Below are positions 1 through 7,226 of a stretch of DNA of 64,000 nt, piece by piece; positions within the stretch are counted from its first letter, which is position 1; every line of letters starts with the position of its first letter. The notes under the pieces are model-generated. The model saw only the letters and a program-made list of their open reading frames with translations, did not search any database and was not told the DNA's origin. The stretch lies in NCBI RefSeq assembly GCF_003254645.1, contig NZ_PNFD01000004.1, positions 62,001-126,000 of the forward strand. The letters are read 5' to 3'. Position numbers and translations under genes: made by a program. The stretch comes from Microbacterium suaedae (GTDB taxonomy: Bacteria > Actinomycetota > Actinomycetes > Actinomycetales > Microbacteriaceae).

Positions 1-1044
1 AACTCGATCGGATGGAACACGATCCTCGATCAGCTCGAGACGCTCGATGACGTGCTCGAGGCGAACAACCTCGAGGGCGAGAAGATCGCCGACACGCTGT
101 ACGGCGGCGTGAAGGCGCCCGGCACGTTCGGCGGCGAGTTCAAGGCGCTGAACTACGTGATGACGACGTACGGCCTGTGGTACTCGAAGAGCCTCTTCGA
201 CTCCAACGGCTGGGACGTCCCCACGAGCTGGCAGGACCTCGCGGATCTCGGCGCCCAGGCGAAGGAACAGGGCAAGTACCTGTTCCTCTGGGGCAAGGAG
301 GCCGCAACCTACTACCAGACCTTCGTCGTCGACTCGGCGATCATCCAGGGCGGCGACGAGGTGCGCCTCGCACTCGAGAACCTCGAGGAGGGCTGCTGGT
401 CGCACCCGGTCATCCAGGACATCCTGACGACGTTCCACGAGCTGATTCAGTCGGGGTACGTCAAGCCGGGCGGCTCAGGAACGCAGTTCACGCAGGCGCA
501 GGCGTCGTGGTCCAACGGCCAGGAGGCGCTCCTGTATCCGTCGGGCTCGTGGATCGAGAACGAGATGAAGGATCAGACGGCCGACGGCTTCGAGATGGCG
601 GGCATCGCCGAGCTGCCGTTCGACGGCAACCAGACGACTCCGCAGGGAACGATGCGCGCCGAAGCGGGCGAGCCCTTCGTCGTCCCCTCGAACGCCGAGA
701 ACCCCGCCGGCGGCAAGGAGCTCCTGCGCACCATGCTCTCGAAGGAGGCGGCAACCTACTTCGCCCAGGAGAAACTGTCGCCGCCCATCGTCAAGGGCGT
801 CGTGCCGGCCGACGGCTTCGGGTCTTCGGCGCTCGTCTCGCAGACCGAGATGCTCGAGGCCGCGGGTCAGAACGTCTTCACGGTGAAGTTCATCAACCTC
901 TACGGCATGAACTCCGACCAGCTTCCGATCTGGAACTCGTTCCTCGATGGGAAGATGAGTGTCGAGGAGATCACGAAGCAGCTCCAGGATCTCACCGACC
1001 GCGTCCGCGAAGACGACTCGATCGAGAAGATCCCCGCGACATGA
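1..1044 (+). CDS. ngcE: NgcE-like sugar ABC transporter substrate-binding protein, 5' end outside window
   Basis: Extracellular solute-binding lipoprotein of a carbohydrate ABC importer, closest to the N-acetylglucosamine/N,N'-diacetylchitobiose binding protein NgcE of Streptomyces. The frame is open from base 1, so the signal peptide, lipobox and N-terminal lobe are missing; about 347 residues remain. Supporting stretches recalled from NgcE are WGKEAATYYQ, GGSGTQFT, the run around LLYPSGSWIENEMKDQT (bases 529-576) and VPADGFGSSALVSQT. The stop overlaps the ngcF start by four bases (ATGA, 1041-1044), so the genes are probably translationally coupled. No ATPase gene lies downstream, as is usual where a shared MsiK-type ATPase is used. 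Family is confident; the exact sugar is inferred from family. Confidence 0.9.
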   Translation, partial: NSIGWNTILDQLETLDDVLEANNLEGEKIADTLYGGVKAPGTFGGEFKALNYVMTTYGLWYSKSLFDSNGWDVPTSWQDLADLGAQAKEQGKYLFLWGKEAATYYQTFVVDSAIIQGGDEVRLALENLEEGCWSHPVIQDILTTFHELIQSGYVKPGGSGTQFTQAQASWSNGQEALLYPSGSWIENEMKDQTADGFEMAGIAELPFDGNQTTPQGTMRAEAGEPFVVPSNAENPAGGKELLRTMLSKEAATYFAQEKLSPPIVKGVVPADGFGSSALVSQTEMLEAAGQNVFTVKFINLYGMNSDQLPIWNSFLDGKMSVEEITKQLQDLTDRVREDDSIEKIPAT

Positions 1045-2060
1045 CGCCCGCACACGGATCCGCGACGGGGCTCGACACCGTTGCGGTCGTGACGCCGGCG
1101 GGGCGCCGCGCGGCGCCCCGCCGGCGTCGGCGCCGCCTGACGGCCGACTACGTGAGCTTCCTCGCGGTCTTTCTCGGGCTGCCTCTTGCGATCTTCTTCG
1201 TCTTCGTGATCTCGCCGTTCGCGCAGGCGGTGTACTACTCGCTGACGAACTGGACGGGCTTCTCCCCCGAGATGGACTTCGTCGGCGTCGACAACTTCGT
1301 CCGGCTCTTCCAGAACCCGACGTTCGTGCAGTCGATGGGCAACAGCCTGTTCCTCGCGCTCGTCGTGCCCTTGGTGACCCTCTCGATCGCCCTCATCTTC
1401 GCCTCGATGATCACCGTGGGCGGCCCGAGCCACGGTCAGGTCCGCGGACTCGGCGCATCGAGCTTCTACCGCGTCGTGTCGTTCTTCCCCTACGTGATCC
1501 CCGCGATCGCGATCGGCCTCCTGTGGAGCCAGATCTACGATCCGAGCGGGCTGCTGAACGGCATCCTCGTGGCGATCGGCTTCGACGGCGTACAGGACTT
1601 CCCGTGGCTCGGCGACCAGCGCACGGCCATGGGCGCATCGATCTTCGTCATCGTGTGGGGCATGGTCGGCTTCTACATGGTGCTGTTCATCGCCGCGATC
1701 AAGGGGATCCCCGCGGAGGTCTTCGAGGCCGCACGGATCGACGGCGCGGGCCGCTTCCGCACGACCCTCGCCATCACGCTGCCCTTGATCCGCGACAACG
1801 TTCAGACGGCCTATATCTACATCGGCATCCTCGCCCTGGACGCCTTCGTCTACATGGCGGCACTGAACGCGACGGGCGGGCCAGGAAACTCGACGCTCGT
1901 GATGTCGCAGTACCTGTTCCGCACGGCATTCGAGAAGGGCCAGTTCGGCCTGGCGAGCGCTATGGGCGTCATGCTCGCGGTCGTCACCCTCGTGTTCGCC
2001 GCGATCGTGTTCATCGTCAACTGGGCCACGGGCGGCCGCGACAAGGGAGGGCGAGCATGA
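1041..2060 (+). CDS. ngcF: NgcF-like sugar ABC transporter permease
   Basis: Inner-membrane permease (MalF/UgpA type) of the amino-sugar importer, 339 residues. An Arg-rich cytosolic N terminus (about residues 20-32) precedes six hydrophobic segments. The EAA loop that contacts the ATPase is visible as EVFEAARIDGAGRFRTT. The start is the ATG inside the ATGA overlap with ngcE; the same frame is open further upstream, but that part is only antisense-like shadow over ngcE. The gene ends in another ATGA overlap with ngcG. It resembles Streptomyces NgcF in the conserved SLTNWTG and FVGVDNF region. Function as a GlcNAc/chitobiose permease is inferred from family and neighbours. Confidence 0.92.
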   Translation: MTPAHGSATGLDTVAVVTPAGRRAAPRRRRRRLTADYVSFLAVFLGLPLAIFFVFVISPFAQAVYYSLTNWTGFSPEMDFVGVDNFVRLFQNPTFVQSMGNSLFLALVVPLVTLSIALIFASMITVGGPSHGQVRGLGASSFYRVVSFFPYVIPAIAIGLLWSQIYDPSGLLNGILVAIGFDGVQDFPWLGDQRTAMGASIFVIVWGMVGFYMVLFIAAIKGIPAEVFEAARIDGAGRFRTTLAITLPLIRDNVQTAYIYIGILALDAFVYMAALNATGGPGNSTLVMSQYLFRTAFEKGQFGLASAMGVMLAVVTLVFAAIVFIVNWATGGRDKGGRA

Positions 2061-2962
2061 GCGTCTCCACCCGCTCGACCATCACGATCGACGAGCGCGC
2101 GGCGCGCGCGGACCGTCAGGACCGGAAGACGACGCGCGGCGATCGCGCGGTCGGCATCGCCTCGCACGCGGTGCTCATTCTCTGGTCGATCATCGTCATC
2201 CTGCCGCTGGTCTGGACGGTCTTCTCCTCCTTCAAGACCTCAGAGGAGATCTTCGCCTCGCCGTTCGGCCTCCCCGAGAAATGGGGCTTCGCGAACTACG
2301 TGACGGCGTGGTCCGAGGACGACTTCGGGCGGATGTTCGTCAACACGGTCGTCGTCGTCGGCGTCGCCCTCGTGCTGGTGATGATCCTCGGCGCGATGTG
2401 CGCCTATGTGCTCGCCCGATTCGCGCTCCCGGGCAGCAGGGTCATCTACTACATGATGCTCGCGGGCCTCACCTTCCCCGTGTTCCTCGCGATCGTGCCC
2501 CTGTTCTTCATCCTGCAGAACATGGGCCTGCTCAACACTCTGCCGGGGCTGATCATCACCTACGTGGCCTTCGCGCTGCCGTTCACGGTGTTCTTCCTGT
2601 TCTCGTTCTTCAAGAACCTGCCGGATGAGATCCAGGAGGCCGCCTACATCGACGGCGCGAGCGAGTGGCGCACCTTCTTCCAGGTGATGCTGCCGCAGGC
2701 GCGACCGGGGATCGCCGCGATCGCGATCTTCAACTTCCTCGGGCTGTGGAACCAGTTCCTCCTGCCCGTCGCTCTGAACACCGACCAGGACAGCTACGTG
2801 CTCTCGCAGGGGCTCGCCGCCTTCGCCTCGTCGGCCGGGTACAACGTCGACTTCGGATCGCTGTTCGCGGCCGTCGTCATCACGATCGTCCCCGTCCTGA
2901 TCATCTACGTGTTCTTCCAGCGCCAGCTGCAGGGATCCGTGTCTCAGGGCACGTCGAAGTAG
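2057..2962 (+). CDS. ngcG: NgcG-like sugar ABC transporter permease
   Basis: Second inner-membrane permease (MalG type), 301 residues, pairing with NgcF. A charged N terminus of about 35 residues precedes six membrane segments. The EAA loop reads EIQEAAYIDGASEWRTF. The start is fixed by the ATGA overlap with ngcF (2057-2060). The stop at 2960-2962 is seven bases before the next start, so the acetyltransferase gene probably belongs to the same transcript. The three proteins make a complete importer apart from the ATPase, which must come from elsewhere in the genome (inference from the actinobacterial MsiK model). Confidence 0.92.
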   Translation: MSVSTRSTITIDERAARADRQDRKTTRGDRAVGIASHAVLILWSIIVILPLVWTVFSSFKTSEEIFASPFGLPEKWGFANYVTAWSEDDFGRMFVNTVVVVGVALVLVMILGAMCAYVLARFALPGSRVIYYMMLAGLTFPVFLAIVPLFFILQNMGLLNTLPGLIITYVAFALPFTVFFLFSFFKNLPDEIQEAAYIDGASEWRTFFQVMLPQARPGIAAIAIFNFLGLWNQFLLPVALNTDQDSYVLSQGLAAFASSAGYNVDFGSLFAAVVITIVPVLIIYVFFQRQLQGSVSQGTSK

Positions 2963-2969
2963 GTCTCCC

Positions 2970-3569
2970 ATGCCGACGATCCGCCCCTCTCGCCCCGCCG
3001 ACCGCGACGCGCTGTACGACGTGTGCGTCCGGACGGCGGACGCGGGATCCGACGCCACGGGGCTCGCGTGCGACGACCGGCTGTGGGGCGACGTCTGGGC
3101 CGTGCCGTACGCCGAGCGCGATCCGGGCCTGTGCTGGGTCGTCGAGTCCGGCGACGGCCGTGTGATCGGCTACATCGTCGCGACGGACGATACCGACGCC
3201 TTCGAGGAGTGGTTTCGCGACGAGTGGTGGCCGGATCGGGCGGAGCGCTACGCCGTACCGGAGCCGACCGAGCGGCACCGGAGCGTCGTGTCCGTCGCCG
3301 CGGCACGCGCGCCGGGGCGCGAACCGCACGCGTCGACGCACCCCGCGCACCTGCACATCGATCTGCTGCCCGAAGCGCAGGGGCAGGGACTGGGTCGCCG
3401 TCTGATCGAGACGCTGCTCGCCGAGCTGCGCCGCCGGAGGATTCCGGCGGCGCACCTCGGAACCGGCGAGGACAATCGCGGCGCGATCGCGTTCTACGAG
3501 CGGCTCGGGTTCCGCCGGCTGCCGTCCTCACCCGGGACGGGCGTCTCGTTCGGATACGAGCTGCTCTGA
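2970..3569 (+). CDS. GNAT family N-acetyltransferase linked to the amino-sugar importer
   Basis: Acetyl-CoA-dependent N-acetyltransferase, 199 residues. The acetyl-CoA-binding motif A is clear as QGQGLG at residues 137-142, followed by the helix RRLIETLLAEL. The C terminus has the usual NRGAIAFYERLGF strand-helix. The N-terminal half has an acidic and aromatic insertion (DAFEEWFRDEWWPD). The layout recalls bacterial relatives of the HAT-like domain of human O-GlcNAcase, but that is memory of family shape, not an alignment. It starts seven bases after ngcG behind an AGGT element. Its place at the end of a GlcNAc importer operon suggests an amino-sugar or glycoprotein link. Substrate unknown. 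Confidence 0.85.
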   Translation: MPTIRPSRPADRDALYDVCVRTADAGSDATGLACDDRLWGDVWAVPYAERDPGLCWVVESGDGRVIGYIVATDDTDAFEEWFRDEWWPDRAERYAVPEPTERHRSVVSVAAARAPGREPHASTHPAHLHIDLLPEAQGQGLGRRLIETLLAELRRRRIPAAHLGTGEDNRGAIAFYERLGFRRLPSSPGTGVSFGYELL

Positions 3570-3578
3570 AACGCCCCG

Positions 3579-4949
3579 TCAGCTGTTCTGGCGATACGCG
3601 GTACGCGCGTAGTCGTGATACGGCGCCGGCGCGACGGTCGCGCGAATGCGCACCTGCCGGTGGTGGGCGTCCACCTGCGGCTTCTGCGAGATCGGATCCT
3701 CACCCCACACGACATCGACGACGTCGCCATCAGCGATGCTCTCGTCGACAGTCGCGAGCGACATGTAGAGCTGGTCGCAGGCGATGTATCCGGCGTCGGT
3801 CGAGATCCCGATCTGGGCGCCGCCCTGCTCGACGGTGTCCATCTGGTAGAAGCCGTAGCGGGCCTTCGGGAAGTCGAGGAACTTCGCCGGCGTGCCCGGC
3901 TCGATCTGCGAGCGTACGACGGACGCGACGTCCTCGGAGTTCCACAGCAGCGTCACCTTGCGCCGGGGAGGGTTCTCCGCGATGCGCTCGAGCGCGGCGC
4001 GGCCGTGGAAGTCGTGGTCGAAGCGCACCGAGCGCCCGAGACCGATGTCGAAAGGCGTCACGTAGTAGTCACGGATGTCGGCCGAGTACAGGGATCCCCC
4101 GATCGAACCGGCGCGGGCTGCGGGCAGCCACTCGCGATACTCGGCCAGATCATCGTCGAAGATCGCCGGCAGCGGCGTCGGCACCCACCCGGATTCGAGC
4201 GGCGACGACGAGTACGCCTTCGCGCCGACGCGCCGCACGTCAAACTCGTCGCCCGCTTCGAGCATCGCCTCGAGCACGGCAGGGCCGTCGGCGTAGGCGC
4301 CGTAGAACTCGAAGCCAGGCTGGCCCGCCATGCCGTGGCGGAGCGCCTTCACCTTCTTCCCTGCGATCTCGAAGTCGGCGATGTGGAAGAACTTCACCTC
4401 GGGCACCGGCCCGCCGAACAGCTTCTCCATCACATCGTCGGCCCGCGGGCCCTGCAGCTCGTAGCGGAAGAATGTCGGATCGCCCTCGCGCATGTTCGAG
4501 TTCGCCTCGAGCCGCTGGTGGACGTCTTTCCCCGCCGATGCGGCCTTCTCGACATTGAACCGCACCCAGTCGATGAGGATGTGGTGCCCGATGAGGACGA
4601 TCCCTTCCGGACCGTCGGAGTTGTAGAACAGGATGCCGTCGCCGATCAGGAAACCGTCCTCGTTCACGCTGATGAGCTGCTTCGCGACCCCCGGCCTGAA
4701 GGTCCGGAACGTGTTCGGCGAGATCGTCTCGAGCAGGGGGATCAGGTCTGCTCCGTGCAGGAACAGCTGAGTCATGTGGTGCGACTGATCCATGATCGCA
4801 ACCGACTGCGACCACGCGCGCTGCTCGTCGCGCCAATTCGTGAACTCGGCCTGGATCGGGAACGTGATGGAGGGCCAATCCTGATTGCGCAGCAGCTCGA
4901 CGGGGCTGCCGACGCGTTCGATGGCCTGTGCCAGAGTTTCGGACGTCAT
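3579..4949 (-). CDS. LigM-like tetrahydrofolate-dependent aromatic O-demethylase (GcvT family)
   Basis: Aminomethyltransferase-fold protein, 456 residues. It is much closer to Sphingobium LigM (vanillate/3-O-methylgallate O-demethylase, which moves a methyl group to tetrahydrofolate) than to glycine-cleavage T protein. Shared landmarks from memory are DQSHHM (residues 54-59), the IGDGILFY strand, LRHGMAGQPGFE and VGAKAYSSSPLESGW (241-255) with Tyr246, followed by PLPAIFDDD. No glycine-cleavage genes are near. The start follows AAGGAGAAGACG, a good ribosome site. A TACACT -10-like hexamer lies at 4982-4987 and a CGGAT-N8-ATCCG dyad lies upstream of it. The gene stands alone, convergent with the GNAT gene, so the aromatic substrate is not revealed by context. 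Confidence 0.82.
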   Translation of the reverse strand: MTSETLAQAIERVGSPVELLRNQDWPSITFPIQAEFTNWRDEQRAWSQSVAIMDQSHHMTQLFLHGADLIPLLETISPNTFRTFRPGVAKQLISVNEDGFLIGDGILFYNSDGPEGIVLIGHHILIDWVRFNVEKAASAGKDVHQRLEANSNMREGDPTFFRYELQGPRADDVMEKLFGGPVPEVKFFHIADFEIAGKKVKALRHGMAGQPGFEFYGAYADGPAVLEAMLEAGDEFDVRRVGAKAYSSSPLESGWVPTPLPAIFDDDLAEYREWLPAARAGSIGGSLYSADIRDYYVTPFDIGLGRSVRFDHDFHGRAALERIAENPPRRKVTLLWNSEDVASVVRSQIEPGTPAKFLDFPKARYGFYQMDTVEQGGAQIGISTDAGYIACDQLYMSLATVDESIADGDVVDVVWGEDPISQKPQVDAHHRQVRIRATVAPAPYHDYARTAYRQNS

Positions 4950-5050
4950 CGTCTTCTCCTTGCGTGGTGGGCGGTTCGGCGAGTGTAGGCATCGCGCCGC
5001 GAGATGCGGACGCGGATTTCCGTTGATCCGAACAGCGACTCTTCGCGTTC

Positions 5051-6088
5051 TCAGAACAGCGTCGGCTGCGGGCTCGGAGCGAGGGTCTCCGCGGCCGCCA
5101 CCCGGGCGGCGCGACGCACCTCCGGCTGGTCTTCGTCATCGCGCGGGTCGAGCCCGTGCCGGCGCAGGAGTGGGCGCAGGCGGGCTCCGAGCTGCCGTCG
5201 ATAGGCGGCCGGGGCGGACGAGGATCGGTCGTAGAAGCGCCGGTATCCCGCCTCGAGCTCGGGATGCTCGCGCGCGATCCACGCGAGGAACCACTCCTTA
5301 GCGCCCGGGCGAAGATGGAGCGCGCCGAAGACGACGCGCGTGGCGCCCGAGGCCGCGATCCGCTCCACCGCGTGCTCAAGCTGCTCGGGTGAGTCGGTCA
5401 GCCACGGCATGATCGGCATGAGGAAGACGGTCACCCGGAATCCGCGCTCCACCGCCTGCCGCACGGTCGCGAGGCGCGCCTCAGTCGACGGAGTGCCGGG
5501 CTCGACCGCGGCCTGCAGCTCGTCGTCGAAAACAGCGATCGACATCGCGATGTCGACGGCCACGTGCTCCGCAGCCTCGCTCAGAAGCGGCAGATCCCGG
5601 CGGAGGAGCGTCCCCTTCGTGAGGATCGAGATCGGCGTCGCGCTCTCGCCGAGCGCGCGGATGATGCCCGGCATGAGGGCATACCGACCCTCAGCGCGCT
5701 GATACGGATCGGTGTTGGTGCCGAGCGCGACGAGTTCGCGCCGCCACGATCGGCGCCCCACCTCGGCCCGCACGACGTCGGGCGCATTGACCTTGACAAC
5801 GAGCTGACGATCGAAGTCGTCGCCCGCGTCGAAGTCGAGGTAGCGATGCGTGGCGCGGGCGAAGCAGTACACGCACTGATGACTGCATCCGCGGTAGGGG
5901 TTGATGGTCCAGCGAAACGGCATGGGGCTGGCGTCGGGTACGCGGTTGAGCGCCGTCTTCGCCCGGACCTCATGAAACGTGAGCCCTGCGAACTCGGGAG
6001 TGCGGACGGTGCGCACGAGACCTGGCATCGGCAGAAGAGCGGGCTCGCCTGGGGACGAGGTTTCGATTTTCTGTCCACTCCACCGCAT
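5051..6088 (-). CDS. Rv2578c family radical SAM protein
   Basis: Radical S-adenosylmethionine enzyme, 345 residues. The iron-sulfur cluster motif CX3CX2C is seen as CSHQCVYC at residues 68-75 (Cys68, Cys72, Cys75), followed by FARATHRYLDFDAG. The N terminus (MRWSGQ, then GLVRTVRTPEFAGLTFHEV) and the length match the actinobacterial Rv2578c family, whose substrate is unknown. The SPL-like layout, with cysteines after INPYRGC, is typical of this branch. The gene is monocistronic on the minus strand, about 100 bases from both the O-demethylase start and the divergent aldo/keto reductase. No partner gene suggests a substrate. Confidence 0.9.
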   Translation of the reverse strand: MRWSGQKIETSSPGEPALLPMPGLVRTVRTPEFAGLTFHEVRAKTALNRVPDASPMPFRWTINPYRGCSHQCVYCFARATHRYLDFDAGDDFDRQLVVKVNAPDVVRAEVGRRSWRRELVALGTNTDPYQRAEGRYALMPGIIRALGESATPISILTKGTLLRRDLPLLSEAAEHVAVDIAMSIAVFDDELQAAVEPGTPSTEARLATVRQAVERGFRVTVFLMPIMPWLTDSPEQLEHAVERIAASGATRVVFGALHLRPGAKEWFLAWIAREHPELEAGYRRFYDRSSSAPAAYRRQLGARLRPLLRRHGLDPRDDEDQPEVRRAARVAAAETLAPSPQPTLF

Positions 6089-6188
6089 GCCACCATTCGA
6101 ACATTTCTTCGACTGCCTGTCAACGGCGCCGCACGCCCTCCGCGATCGCTAGGCTGATCCCACGCGTTCACAACGACGAGGAGCAGCT

Positions 6189-7178
6189 GTGGAGCATCGG
6201 ATTCTGGGGCGAACCGCGCGCGAGGTGTCGGTCGTCGGACTCGGCACGTGGCAGCTCGGCGGTGACTGGGGCGATGTCGACGAGGTTGCCGCTCTCGACG
6301 TTCTCGACGCGGCCGCGGAAGCCGGAGTGACATTCTTCGACACCGCCGATGTCTACGGCGACGGACGCAGCGAGCAGCGGATCGCGGCGTGGCGGCGCGC
6401 GAATCCCGGTTGGCAAGGAACTGTCGCGACGAAGATGATCCGCCGCGCGCCTGCCCCGTCGCTGCGCTACGCGTCGTACGACGCATTCCGCGACTGGGTG
6501 GATCGCTCGCGCCGCAACCTCGGCGTCGACACACTCGACCTCGTGCAGCTGCACTGCCCGACCGACGACGTCTTCGCCTCCGACAGCGTGTTCGACGATC
6601 TCGACACCCTCGTCGACGAGGGCGCGATCGCCGCGTACGGCGTGAGCGTCGAGACCTGCACGCAGGCGCTTTCAGCGATCGCACGCCCGCACGTCGCGAG
6701 CGTGCAGATCATCCTCAACGCGTTCCGGCAGAAGCCGCTCGACCGCGTGCTGCCGGCCGCCGAGGCGGCCGGTGTCGGTGTCATCGCCCGCGTGCCGCTG
6801 GCGAGCGGGCTCCTGTCGGGGCGGTACACGGCCGACACGACCTTCGCCGCAGACGACCACCGGTCGTTCAATCGGGACGGATCCGCCTTCGACGTGGGTG
6901 AGACCTTCGCCGGAGTCGACTTCGCGACGGGCGTCGACGCGGCCGCCGAGTTCTCCGCGCTCGCGCGTGACATCGACATCGAGCCCGCCGCGGCGGCACT
7001 CGCGTGGGTGATCCAGCAGCCCGGCGTGACGACCGTCATTCCCGGTGCCAGAAACGAAGCGCAGGCGCGCGGCAACGCCGCGGCAGCTGACGTGACCGCG
7101 CTCCCCGAGTCCTTCGTCTCTGATGTGCGCGCCCTGTACGACGAGAAGATCCGCCCGCAGGTGCACGACCGCTGGTGA
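6189..7178 (+). CDS. Aldo/keto reductase
   Basis: NADPH-dependent oxidoreductase of the aldo/keto reductase superfamily (TIM barrel), 329 residues. The catalytic tetrad is visible: Asp51 and Tyr56 in DTADVYGDG, Lys82 in ATKMIRR and His122 in VQLHCPTDD. The C-terminal cofactor region reads VIPGARNEAQARGN. The start is GTG at 6189 behind GAGGAGCAGCT. A TAGGCT hexamer at about 6150 may be the -10. The protein resembles the general AKR group of actinobacteria; the physiological carbonyl substrate cannot be told from sequence. It is transcribed divergently from the radical SAM gene and is 48 bases upstream of recQ. Confidence 0.9.
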   Translation: MEHRILGRTAREVSVVGLGTWQLGGDWGDVDEVAALDVLDAAAEAGVTFFDTADVYGDGRSEQRIAAWRRANPGWQGTVATKMIRRAPAPSLRYASYDAFRDWVDRSRRNLGVDTLDLVQLHCPTDDVFASDSVFDDLDTLVDEGAIAAYGVSVETCTQALSAIARPHVASVQIILNAFRQKPLDRVLPAAEAAGVGVIARVPLASGLLSGRYTADTTFAADDHRSFNRDGSAFDVGETFAGVDFATGVDAAAEFSALARDIDIEPAAAALAWVIQQPGVTTVIPGARNEAQARGNAAAADVTALPESFVSDVRALYDEKIRPQVHDRW

Positions 7179-7226
7179 CGGTCGCGCGATGCTTCGCATG
7201 TCGGACGTCGATGCGAAGCTGAGGGC

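Noticed and set aside
1..3569. Missing ATPase in the NgcEFG operon seen as a gene loss
   Set aside because: Actinobacterial sugar importers of this family normally share a distant MsiK ATPase, so absence is expected.
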